Positions 12,045-22,910 of a DNA stretch of 64,000 nucleotides are shown piece by piece. The notes beneath the pieces are model-generated. The model ran no database searches, was not told the origin of the DNA, and was given only the letters and a program-made list of their open reading frames with translations. Numbering within the stretch: the stretch's first letter is position 1; every line of letters begins with the position of its first letter. A program made the translations under genes and the position numbers. Source of the DNA: Moringa oleifera (lineage: Eukaryota; Streptophyta; Magnoliopsida; Brassicales; Moringaceae). The DNA is taken from contig JAJFZO010000579.1 of NCBI GenBank assembly GCA_021397835.1, positions 1,875,001-1,939,000 on the forward strand, in the 5' to 3' direction.

Positions 12045-13798
12045 TATCAGAACAAAATGCCCTGGATGAAAAAAGAAAGAAAAAAACTCTTTATATTACG
12101 ATTTTAATATCCAAATATGAAACTGTGTGAACTTTGTCTTCAAGTTCACCACAATACATCTTTGAACCATTGCTTCCAACCCCGTACAAGATCCTAGAAT
12201 CTTATATCTTGAAACAACCAAATCGCAACTAAAGATTAGCTAACGTATGTGAAGCTAAAAATAAGACGCCACATTGCCAAGGCCAAAGAATAATGGAGGA
12301 ATTGGTGACATGTAGACCCAAGTAACCCAAATTTCTTAAACAAAATCAAGAGATCTAACATGAACTACATAGACCATGTCATCTGTATGTTATTTCAAAG
12401 GCACCATTGAAACATTTTATAAGATTTACAGCTTACGGGATTTATAAGGGTGACTTAAAAAAAAAAAAAAGAGATTAGACTAAACGTGAAATAGCAAATG
12501 TCTTTTAAATTTTAGAAAATGAAATAGAGATCTATTGAAGGAACTATCAATGTCCATGAGTCATTAGGAAGAACAAAAGAGCCCACTAATTCACATCATT
12601 GTTATCACTTGCAATTGTGGGCAAATTTTGGGAATCCTAGGAAAAGTGGGTTATGGATCATGCACAGACATCAAGAGGACAACTGGAAATTAGAAACTAA
12701 GGGAAAACCTATCCCACTAAATCTATCATAAGTATACCCCCGGTCAATTGGAAATAGGCACAAGAAAGGAGGTGGATGGAGAGACAAACAACTAATGTCT
12801 TCATGACGCCTGTTTATGGATCCAATATTGCCTCTTAGATCAATTGAGTTTATCTTGGAACTTCATCTTAAAGGGGTAAAAGCCATGGGAAACATGGAGT
12901 CATCTGCCAAAGATAACTGAAACCTATTCTTCATAATGGCACAAAGGGGCATGAAGTAAACGAAGATTAAAATATAATATCATAAGCAGAATTTATTGTG
13001 ATCTTGTATAATTGCTTTTGATCAAATTCTTCAATGTACACCTCGAAGGAGAAATTTTCCGCTGTCAAATGTCGCTATCAAACCACATAAAATACTAGGT
13101 TAACAAGTAAATAAGCCATCAAAGAATCACTTGATAAACCTTTGCTATCATACCGCATTGATAATATCAGATGACTTTATGTCTCATAACTTAAAATGAA
13201 CTCAACATAAGATCGATGATGCATGTAAACAAAAAGAGGCACACCTTTGATACAATCGTTCCACAATCAGCTTCAACTTGTCGATACTTTGGAGTATTTG
13301 GAAAAGCACAAACCAATAGTGTGCAATCTGAATTCCAGTCAGGTTGATATTCAGCTCCCATTGCCAAGGCCTGTGCCCGCAATGTGCTCCTCTCCGGATT
13401 GACAAATCCTGACAACACAAAGACAACTCCTTCCTGCCCCGATGAAAATTATAATATTATTTATCAGCTGTAATTAAAATCCTTGATAACACAAGAGATA
13501 ATGAATCTTAATAATCAAACAACTTCATACAGACCATAAGTTTGGAGAAGCCTGTGGCACTTGAACCAGGAGAATCAGATTTTTTCCTATGTTGAGTTTC
13601 CTCCTCAGGAGCATTGCTGCTGCGTGCTTCACCTGGCCCATTACCTAGTTTATCTCTCTTCTCTCCTTCAGATCTGCCATCATTTTGCTTCTTTCCATGC
13701 AAATTACTCTGGTCCTCTCTTGCACTCATCCATGAAGGAAGATTTCGCTTCTCAGTCTTCTTGGAACCATTGCCTGCGTTTGTCTTTGAATCAGACAT
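7461..13798 (-). CDS. XRCC1: XRCC1 DNA-repair scaffold protein (7 coding exons)
   Basis: Coding exons on the minus strand: 13798-13535, 13433-13245, 10865-10754, 8837-8752, 8574-8461, 8299-8213 and 7802-7461. All have GT-AG borders and keep frame, giving 1194 nt or 397 aa (Arabidopsis XRCC1 is a little shorter, about 350). The start is the M of M-S-D-S-K, as in the family; an upstream in-frame ATG at 13891 has no family support. Residues 1-88 are a charged, disordered head with R-N-L-P-S-W-M. Exons 2-3 encode a single BRCT domain (VLSGFVNPERSTLR; YQPDWN; LLVCAFPNTPKYRQ; GWISECF; Y-L-M-H-A-G-K-P-W-R). The last three exons carry the plant C-terminal block with W-S-F-V-P-R-V-V-E-E-L and E-M-T-E-E-E-I. 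In plants XRCC1 acts in single-strand-break and base-excision repair and in active DNA demethylation, in the nucleus. Introns 2 and 3 are about 2.4 and 1.9 kb. Confidence 0.96.
8052..8104 (+). repeat. G-run tract in XRCC1 intron 6, G-quadruplex candidate
   Basis: The + strand (template strand of XRCC1) has runs of 4, 7, 7, 3 and 5 G separated by one to a few bases, immediately followed by GGGGTTGG. This fits the G3+N1-7 pattern several times over. It lies inside the intron between the last two coding exons. Confidence 0.6.
12011..12045 (+). repeat. (ATT)n microsatellite in XRCC1 intron 2
   Basis: About eleven uninterrupted ATT units are visible. A shorter (AAT)n run lies at about 11794-11810 in the same intron. 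Confidence 0.9.
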
Positions 13799-14916
13799 GT
13801 CAAGCAACACCATCAACGTGCAGAACAGTCCTCTGAAAGAACTACACCAAAGATAGATAAGTCGCCTTCTAGAACTCTCTATTCTGATCAAACTTGAACT
13901 TGGAATCTTAAACTCAACTGCAGATGTACGTTACCATCAATTTTGCAAAGTCATGACATGTGGGACCAGAAGAAGCATGTTACAACCCACAAAGCATATA
14001 AGAACAGGTAAATCAATCAGACAATAAAGCATGAAGACCTAAAATAAAGATAAGATAAATGAAATGACCACAAACTGGTTGCTATTGGTATTTCCTTACA
14101 AAAGATTTGAATAGAAAATTGAAGCCATATTAACAATCTCTTGATATAATGGCATTAAACCCCAAAAAAAAAATTAAAAGGATTTATGACAACTCTTGTT
14201 TCTTTTTTTTTTGAAAACAAGAAATAATGTCATCAAAAAGAAGAAATCTAAATGAGTAAAATGCTCCTCTCTTTCTATCCACTGTAACTAAGGAAAATAT
14301 TGTTCACAGATGTCACAGATATTTTAAAAAATCCATTTTTGCTACACCCAGAAAGCTAAAACAAAGATTCCCACTCATGCACTGTTTAATTAACAACTTG
14401 AAGGCGGTGGCCTTCACTTTCAAAACCAAATAACACCCAGTTATTCCTTCTGAAGAAGCAGAGAAGCTACATTTCAAACGCAAATTAATTGACCTTTCCA
14501 CAAGTACACTCACACAACTTTGATTCTAATCACTATCTGCAATCAATTTTTGACTCACATTAAGAACCAACTAAATTAAAGCAACCAAACCACCAATAAT
14601 AATATCGATTTCCACTTCAACTACATGCATGTTTTGCAAGAGAACCACTAGAAATTTAAAGAGAAAAAGGAAAAATTACCGGGCTTTTCCTTGTCTTGGG
14701 GACTGTCTGCCTATTAAGAATTTGGTGCCCAGCTCTTATATTCCTTTTGGTTTCTATTTGGACTTCCCAATTAAGTTAGCAGTTTTAATTTGCTTGTTCC
14801 TAATGCTCGCACCAGATAACATATTTCTGTTTTGGCATCATATCTTTAGTTTTATAACAAAAATACCCCATAAAATGATAAATTGTTTTAATATTAAATT
14901 CAGATAGTCTGTCTCG
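13799..14916. promoter_or_regulatory. XRCC1 upstream region
   Basis: This 1.1 kb should hold the XRCC1 5' UTR and promoter on the minus strand. No clear TATA box or upstream exon could be fixed. Homopolymer runs of A and T occur near 14160-14230. No protein-like frame is convincing. Confidence 0.4.
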
Positions 14917-14998
14917 GTGGACGTGCCGGAGTGGTTATCGGGCATGACTAGAAATCATGTGGGCTCTGCCCGCGCAGGTTCGAATCCTGCCGTCCACG
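14917..14998 (+). tRNA. tRNA-Ser (anticodon AGA)
   Basis: The 82-nt sequence folds as a class II tRNA. Acceptor stem GTGGACG pairs with CGTCCAC, followed by discriminator G. The anticodon stem CATGA/TCATG carries the loop CTAGAAA, so the anticodon is AGA. The long variable arm (GGGCTCTGCCC) is typical of serine. Internal promoter boxes are intact: A box TGCCGGAGTGG and B box GGTTCGAATCC. No intron is seen. It decodes UCU and, with A34 edited to inosine, UCC and UCA codons. It sits between the divergent XRCC1 and CENP-C genes. Confidence 0.98.
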
Positions 14999-15006
14999 TA
15001 TTATTC

Positions 15007-15010
15007 TTTT
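15007..15010 (+). terminator. Pol III terminator of the tRNA gene
   Basis: A run of four T follows the tRNA 3' end by eight bases, the normal RNA polymerase III stop signal. Confidence 0.75.
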
Positions 15011-15139
15011 CCAAAGAAATTGTCTTTTGAGACAATTGCAAGCATAAGGACTTATCTGCAATTTCATATTGTTTGAAAGGGATGGACGCATTTGCAAAGC
15101 CATAAAATTCATCCCCAAAAAATCACGAGGCGAGCCGAA

Positions 15140-15151
15140 CGGGAACTCCCG
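15140..15151. promoter_or_regulatory. CGGGA-AC-TCCCG dyad upstream of CENP-C
   Basis: A perfect 5-bp-arm inverted repeat lies 80-90 bp before the CENP-C start codon. Its half-site with the following base (ACTCCCGC) resembles the plant E2F site TTTCCCGC at six of eight positions. CENP-C is a cell-cycle gene, so E2F control is plausible but not shown. Confidence 0.3.
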
Positions 15152-15231
15152 CTTGGTCTATCTTTTTGAATCAGAGTTGTCCCTCTAAGTTTTCAGTTCA
15201 CGCTCCCGGCCTAACACAGTGATCGGATTCG

Positions 15232-18200
15232 ATGGGGAACGGGAGACGGAGCTCCGACCTGGAGGATCCACTAGAAGGCTACTCGGGTCTCACGCTGTTC
15301 CCTCGAACATTCAACTCCTTGCCAAACCCTCCTCGACCGTACGAGCCGGACGATCTTAACCACACGCATAACTTCCTGAAATCTATGGTAATTTTTCAGT
15401 TTTTTTGTTCTCGCATGTGCATGTGTATATAGACCAGGCGGATACCAGCACTTGTCCCCTAGTATGTTTGGTTTTATAAGGTGGTGTTGGTTTCCTCGAA
15501 AAGGCTATAAAAAGAATTTTGACTGGGAATTTGACGAATAGGGCAGTAGCTTTGATTGTTTATGCTTGAGCAAAGCAATACAACTGCTTCACTAAGCTTA
15601 ATTCGGACTCCTTTAGGATAGTGTGTCTGTGTTTGTTTGCTGATGCAAGTGAGAAAGATTTGAATAATCCAGAGTCTGCTTGGTTGCGAAAAGATTCCGT
15701 AAAGAGAATTTTCAATGAACAACTTTTGAGGATTGCAGTGGTGGCTTTTTTTTTTTTTTTTTCAGTCTTGCAGAAAGTATTTTGAAACATGAGTATATTT
15801 TATGTATTATGGTTCTGATTTTATTAGTTTGGGTGCCATCTGGCTGGTGAGGAAATGAGCGTCTTTAGGATTTCTTCAATGCATGGTGTATTTGTTTACT
15901 TGCTCTTATACTTTAATGCTAGATTGTTTTCTTGTGTTTATTTTGTTGCTGAGAAAATGTGAGGAAAAATATAAAGAGGATTCTAAGGGTTAAATTTTGG
16001 TTTATGGGGCTTAAGAATGTGAAAGGTTGTACATGAAGTTATTTGGTTGTTTGCTTGCTGAAGAAATGATAATGTGAATCAGCCACATCTCAACAACTGG
16101 TGCTGGAATGATCTTATTCTTCACAACTTTTTTTGCCAAATTCATCTTCCCTATGCTTTGATCAGTTGTTGAGGAAGTGGAGGGAAGACATGAGAAGACA
16201 GTTATTAGCCTTTTATGGCTTTATATTTCTGTCGAATATTATTATTTTTCTCCCCAGCAATGCTGTAGACTCCTCTAAAATATTTTGAAATTGTCGAACT
16301 TCATGAAATAATTTGGGAATATGCTGCAAATAGTGGCTTTGTAATCTTTCACTTTCTCAGGTTGATAGAATTTTATTTTTCCCAAAAATGTGAGATAATC
16401 TTCATGAATTGCTGCCTTCTTAGGATGTGTAGCACAATAAGCCCCTCTAGACATGGTTTTTAACATTGGCTTAGAATAGTGAGACGCTCAACTTAAAGTA
16501 TCTCCTTGGAGTGATTGAGAGGTGTTGGACCTTTTGTAATTTATTGTCCATTAAAGGGGATCTGAGACTTAATTCGTACTCGTTTCTTTTCTGATAACCA
16601 AAAAGTGTGTACTGTTACTCAGAGAAAATGTCAGCATTCCAAGTATGAGGTCAAAGCAAGACTATTTCATAGTTTTATGGCTATATCTGCAGTCACCATC
16701 TTTTTGGTTTTAGAATAGGAAAAGTTTATAATGTTTTATGCACTTTCAGCCCTTACAAAGTTCAAATAAGCTTCTAGAGCAGGCAAGAGCCATTGTTGAT
16801 AGCAGTTCAGGCCTTTTGGATTCTGAAATTCAAAACAGTGTAGCATCCCACAAAACTGATGCTGTAGCAAAGGTCATTGAAAATATCCAAGAAAGAAGAC
16901 CTGGCTTAGACCGTAAACGGGCTCGGTTCTCTTTGAAGCCGAACAAAAGGTAAAGCTTACTGTTACCACCTACTTCTAGAGCTTGTTGTTGATACTTACT
17001 TTACTAGATGATTTTTTTTTTCTTTTTTTTAAAAAAAATCTGATTACTAAGTGTAGTTGAACTATGTTGCATGTCATTTGACAGTCAGTGTGCTGTGGCT
17101 TTAGAACCAAGTTTGGACATTGATAAACTGAAAGACCCAGAGGAATTCTTCTTGGCTTATGAAAAGTTTGAGAGTAAGTTGGTTTTGTTTCTAGATTTTG
17201 AAGTCTATATTGCAATTTATTGTGCAAATCCAGATCTTCCTGTTTCTTGGTAATTGTATAGATGCCAAAAGAGAATGGCAGAAACAGACTGGAGGCGTTT
17301 TGCTTGATACAAATCGGAACAATCCATCAACACGACCTCGTCGACCAGGAATCTTTGGGTATGAATAACCTTTTTTTTTTTTTTTTTCCTTCATATCTGT
17401 TTCACAGTCATGTTCATTTTTCAATTTGTTTTTGTTTTTGTCTTGATATAATACAACCTCATGATTCCACATATCAGGAGGAGGTCTGTTAAATACAAGC
17501 ATCACTATTCAACTGATGCATTCACTCAAGAGACCTTTGAAGAGGACATTTTTAGTCCAACCCGTTGCTGCTCGCAACAGAAAACAAATCAAAATGTGAC
17601 ATCAGAAGAAAGAGAATTAGCTGGTAAGCGTTCATATTAAGGAAAAGGTTTAAGTAGTCCCCCATAAGTTAATGTTAGTTCTTGCTTCGCTCCCTCTTCC
17701 CCACTCAATGTTGTAACATAACACATCGTCTTTTTTTTTTTTAATGCTGTTTTTCCCTTGGTAATTTCCTGATACTGTAAGTAATTACTATCTGTAGGTT
17801 CGGTAGCCAAGAAAGAGAAGGGGGTTAGCAAACTCTTGGATGAATTACTTGCAGGTAGTTATGAAGAGCTTGATGGGGATGGTGCAGTTGATCTTTTACA
17901 GGAGCACTTGCAAATTAAACCCATTGATTTGGAGAAATTGACCCTTCCTGACTTGCAAGACGTACGAAGGGTTGATTTGACAACCTTAGAAGGAGACTTG
18001 CCAAAGCCTAGGAATCCATTGTCAGATGTACATTATCTTTTAGAAGGAATCAGCAGTAGAACACCCACAGAAAATGGAGAGGGAGAAAGTTCTATTCACC
18101 TTTTAGCTTCTCCAAGTAAACAGAACAGTCCATTGGCTTCAATAACGCTCTTGAGAAAACGGGTCTTACAGTCAAATACATCAAAAGATTCAATTTCAGG

Positions 18201-21200
18201 TCTTAATATTGATCAGTCAGTCGCAGGAAATGATTTTCCTGCTGGAAGCATTCACAAGCAATTTGATCGGGTTGATGTAGGAAAGAATTCGAGCTTTTCT
18301 CGTAAAAGGAAGTCTCTAATGATCAAGGACAATGACACTGCTGTTGCTGATGCCTGTTCCTCTGATGTTGTTATTAGAGATCATACTAGTCCATTTCAAA
18401 AGTCAATAAATGGTGATTCAACTGGACTTGGTTCTCGTATTCATGTCAGCTCCGGGGGATCCCATTTGGACAAGGAGGACAATATTGGAGGCAGTTCTAA
18501 GGATGATTGTAAATTACTTACTGGTAGTTGTGAAGAGCTTAATGGGGACAGTGCAGTCAGTCCTTTACCGGAGTGCTTGCAAATTAAACCCATTTATCTA
18601 GAGAAATCAAGCCTTCCTCGTTCGCAAAATGTACGAAGTATTGATTTGAAAACCTCAGAAGGAGGCTTGCCCAATCCTAGGAATCCACTGTCAGTCATGC
18701 ATAATCCCCTGAAAGGGATGAGCAGTAGAAGACCCACAGAGAATAGAGAGGGAGAAAGTTCCATCCACCATTTAGCTTCGCCAACTACACAGAACAGTCC
18801 GTTGTCTCCAATAATGCTCTTGAAAAAACGCATATTACAGTCAAATCCATCATATGATCCATTTTCAGCTCTTAATATTGAACAGTCATCAGCAAGAAAT
18901 GATTTTCCTCCTGGAAGCATCATCAAAGAATCTGATCAGGTTGATGTAGGAAAGGACTCGAGCTTCTCTTGTAGAAGGAAGTCCCTAATGATCAATGATA
19001 ATGACACTGCTGTTAATAATGCTTGTTCCTCTGATGTTGTTATTAGAGATCTTACTAGTCCATTTCAAAAGTCAGTAAATGATGATTCAACTGGACTTGG
19101 TTCTGGTGTTCATGTTGGCTCTAGGGGATCTCATTTGAACGAGGAGGATAATTTTAAAAGCAGTTCTGTCGATGATGGTAAATTACTTATGGGTAGTTGT
19201 GAAGAGTTTGATGGGGACCGTGCCGTCAGTCCTTTAAAAGAGCACTTGAAAATTAAACCCATTGATTTAGGGAAATCAAGTCTTCCTGGCTTGCAAGATG
19301 TACAAACTATTGATTTGGAAACCTCAGAAGGAGACTTGCCAAAGCCTAGGAATCCATTGTCAAACATACATAATCTCTTGAAAGGAATCAGCAGTAGAAC
19401 AGCCACAGAGAATAGAGAGGGAGAAAGTTCCATTCATCGTTTAGCTTCTCCAACTGCACAGAACAGTCCGTTGGCTTCAAAAATGCTCTTGAAAAAACGC
19501 ATCGTACAGTTAAATCCATCAAATGATCCATTTTCAGCTGTTAATATTGAACAGTCACCAGTAAGAAATGATTTTCGTGATGGAAGCATCAATAAACAAG
19601 CTGATCAGGCAGATGTAGGAAAGAATTTGAGCTTTTCACGTAAAAAGAAGTCGCCAAGGATCAATGACAATGACACTGCTGTTGCCGATGATTGTTCCTC
19701 CGATGTTGTTACTAGAGATCTTACTACTGAATTTCAACAATCGGTAAATGATGATTTAACGGGACTTGGTTGTGGTATTCATGTTGGCTCCACGGGATCT
19801 CATTTGGACAGGGAGGAGAATGTTGGGGGCACTTCTATAGCTGACGGTGTCATGAGTGAAAATTTGAGTAGACGTCATGGAGAAAGTGATGCCAATGTCG
19901 GAACAGTTGGACCAAGGGATTTGGATGACAAGGTATATTCTCTTAACATGGTTACATCAGTAATTTGCAATTCTGTGAAGGTCTACATCCTGAATATTGT
20001 CCTGTGAGGTACTGTACCCAAATGCAGGTGGAAGATGAGCTGGAGGAAGTAGTTGCCTCTGGACAGCCTGATCTCAACAGCAAAGTTTCAACTTTGGAAA
20101 AGTCAAATGGCATTCACAATCGGTTGGGTAAGATTAAATTTTATCTGCTGTAGTAAAATGTAAAACTTCAAAACTTACTATGGAACTATTCATGCATAAC
20201 CATTTTGACCTGCTGTTAGCTTCTCCTCAAAGCATCATGTACTATCTTGTTAAAAATAGATGTTATAAATATTTGATTTTTCTTTTCATTTCCTAAGGTC
20301 AATTATAAGTTTCCTAACATCTAGTCTGTGGTAGTTTTGAGTTGACTTGGCATTAGAGTGTCAAGAACTATATTATCCCTTTTTTTTTCTCATGCATATA
20401 CTTTAGATGTTTTGACCTAGGTGTTTCTATGTGCAATTTTGTCTCCAACAGATCAATCAAACCCTTCCACAGCTGAAGATCATGCAATGAATGAAACCTC
20501 TGAAACGGTAGATGGAGGTGTACAACTACATAACAAGGTTATTGCCTTACCAGATTATTTCCCTATTCATTCTTTCATCTAATTTGATGCTTGATCTGTA
20601 AAATTTATGAGTTCTTTTTTGCTAGTGATATAGAAGTCAGGCTTTATCCAAAAAATGGTTCCTAAGTTTTGTTTATTGCTGTGATTCATTGTAATAGTGA
20701 GATAATTCTATATATGGGTGCATCCCTTGGTGCTTTATGTGAATAATTATATATTCTAATGTTTTTGATAAAAGAAAAAATATAATTGTATATATGGTTG
20801 GACCTCATGAGTCACCAAAATACATATATGAATTAAAGCATTGACATTTAGTAGCTCTAAATTCAGATTAAATAGTAGTTCCTAATGATGCCAGTTTATC
20901 TGCCTTTTCCTAAATGGAGTCCCTCTGTATCTAGTGATTGTCATATGGTAACTTAAAACTGCTTGGCGAGGAAGAGAGCCAAGGAAATGAGTAAAGCTGC
21001 ATGGCTTGATTATTGCAGTGCACCTATCTCCTTAGAAGAAATCAATAGTTCATTTATTAGGTCAAGACATGAGTCTGAATCTCATTGGCTAGGGTCTTGT
21101 GCTTGGGACTCATCTGAACTAATTTTTGGGCCATTGCTCTTTGCCACTTTGTCTCAAATGCTATTGAGAGCAGGGTGTGGCTGGATGGGCTTGATGGAGT

Positions 21201-22910
21201 GCCAGCAGCCCTTTGCACTGGACCTCTAAGGATGGTCCTGTTGTTTGCATGTCAATTGTCTATGTCCCTTCTGTTATTGCTTCTCCAGTGGGTAGGTTCT
21301 TTATGGTAATGCTCAGGGTAGGGGTTCTACAAGTTGGTCACGCCCTCTTGCCCTTTCTCATTCAGCGTAAAAGAGAGGTCAATACATGGTTTATTATTCA
21401 CTAAATGTTCGGAAATGATGTGTATTGGATTTTTTACCATAGCATATTCATGTTAAACCTCCTATCTTGTTTCAAGGAAAATGAAATTACGATACTGAAT
21501 TTATAGTTTGTCAAATCCCTTGATGAGAAAGCTTAAGTCACTGGAAATCCGGCGATGTGTCTGTAAATCATTCCATGGTCATGTTTGGAGCAGAGTGTGA
21601 AAGTGAAATCTGCTCAGAAAGGTAGGACAAAAAACTGAGGCAGGTGTCAAGAAACTCCAGGATAATGGTAGAAGACTAAGAATGATCAACAAAAAGTTCT
21701 CCTACTTCAATAATTACTCACTGCAGTCTAATGATTTGCTAGTGATCTATGGATTGAATGACACACCTTCTGATGTCAAGATTGACATATTATCCTGATG
21801 TGTTTGATGTTCTTTGAATCTCTTGCATTGATGGGTTCTGTTTCTTCATGTGCTTTTCACCAAACTGTTCTATTTATAGAAGAAAGGTTCTTTTTTGAGT
21901 AAACCTTCCCCTTTTCTCATGATTAGAACTTCTTTTCTTTGTTTATTGTGCAATAGAAAGTTCAGAAATCACGACCCAACAGAGGGCGAGAGACTGAGGC
22001 TCTTTCCCGGAGGAAAAGCCTTGCAGGTAATAAATAGTGCCAATGAATTCAATTTACATTTGTTGGATTTTTCTTGTGAAAGTTTTTCTGCCAAAAATAT
22101 GAGATGTATGTTGTCCTTATAGCTGCCGGTACTTCTTGGGAATCTGGGATAAGGCGAAGCACCAGGATCAGGTCAAGACCTTTGGAGTATTGGAAAGGTG
22201 AAAGATTTTTATATGGGCGCATACATCAAAGTAAGTACATTCTAGACTTGCTTCTCCATGTTGGAATATTTTGCATCCTGAGAATGCATGGATTTGTACG
22301 AGTGCTTGAGCAGTACATGATTTGAAATTTTGGTCTCTTTGCCTGAAGTGGTATGTAGTTCATGGCATGCTTTTTATCATGTTCCATAAGCTACTTTTAG
22401 ATGATGAAAATGAAATTTTATGATAATTGGACTGTGCTTCATGCTAATTTCTTCCTATCATATTGGAAATTGTATCTCTGTTATGTAAAAACTGTCTCGT
22501 AAAGTTTTAGAGTCCAAAACACAAAAAGAAGATTTCTGCTGTGCTGTTTTGTTCAAAGCTGATCAAATTTAGAGACACATTATTTTTTTCTTGTGAATAT
22601 TATAACATGTATAAATAATGTGTAATATTGCTAAGATCCAATTGATTCTTTATTGTTCTCCAATCCTCTTCTAAAATTCGATTATGTAATAACAGCAAAG
22701 TAGGATGTCTGTCTTAATTTGTTTTCACTAATCTTCATCTGTGTTGGTATGACTCAGCAAATTGGATTGTATTCTTTTGTAGGTTTGGCAACTGTAATTG
22801 GCATTAAATATGAGTCTCCTGCAAAGGATGGCGGAAAGCCCGCTTTAAAGGTGAAGTCTTTTGTCTCTGATGACTATAAAGATCTAGTCGATCTAGCTGC
22901 TCTTCATTGA
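15232..22910 (+). CDS. CENPC: CENP-C, inner kinetochore / centromere protein C
   Basis: Exons read: 15232-15387, 16750-16949, 17085-17173, 17262-17358, 17478-17623, 17798-19932, 20028-20127, 20452-20537, 21957-22026, 22123-22230 and 22783-22910. All are GT-AG and in frame, giving 3315 nt or about 1104 aa, whereas most plant CENP-C proteins are nearer 700. The N-terminus has the plant signature ([15 protein letters not shown]), then R-R-P-G-L-D-R-K-R and R-P-R-R-P-G-I. The C-terminus has the CENP-C motif ([14 protein letters not shown], then G-E-R-F-L-Y-G-R-I) that binds the centromeric nucleosome (CENH3 tail and H2A/H2B), and ends in [12 protein letters not shown]. The excess length is the triplicated exon 6. 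A short extra exon between 20537 and 21957 may be missed. The protein acts at centromeres in mitosis and meiosis. Confidence 0.95.
17845..19851 (+). repeat. Three tandem 669-bp coding repeats inside CENP-C exon 6
   Basis: The units are 17845-18513, 18514-19182 and 19183-19851, each exactly 669 bp (223 codons). They align without a single gap; by eye roughly two thirds of residues agree between units. Each starts L-L-x-G-S, contains I-K-P-I and N-P-L-S, a central R-x-x-x-E-N-x-E-G-E-S-S-I-H, then L-x-K-R-x-x-Q-x-N and N-D-N-D-T-A-V, and ends near G-S-x-G-S-H-L. The exon has only 47 nt of unique sequence before and 81 nt after the repeats. Confidence 0.95.

Noticed and set aside
14629..14907. 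92-codon + frame upstream of the tRNA
   Set aside because: No family recognised; it lies in the XRCC1 upstream region and runs up to the tRNA gene.
18594..19433. Antisense frames of 100-110 codons inside CENP-C
   Set aside because: They are mirror frames of the triplicated CENP-C exon and repeat with the same period.
20963..21229. 88-codon frame in CENP-C intron 8
   Set aside because: No recognisable family, no splice context linking it to CENP-C, and stops in the CENP-C phase.
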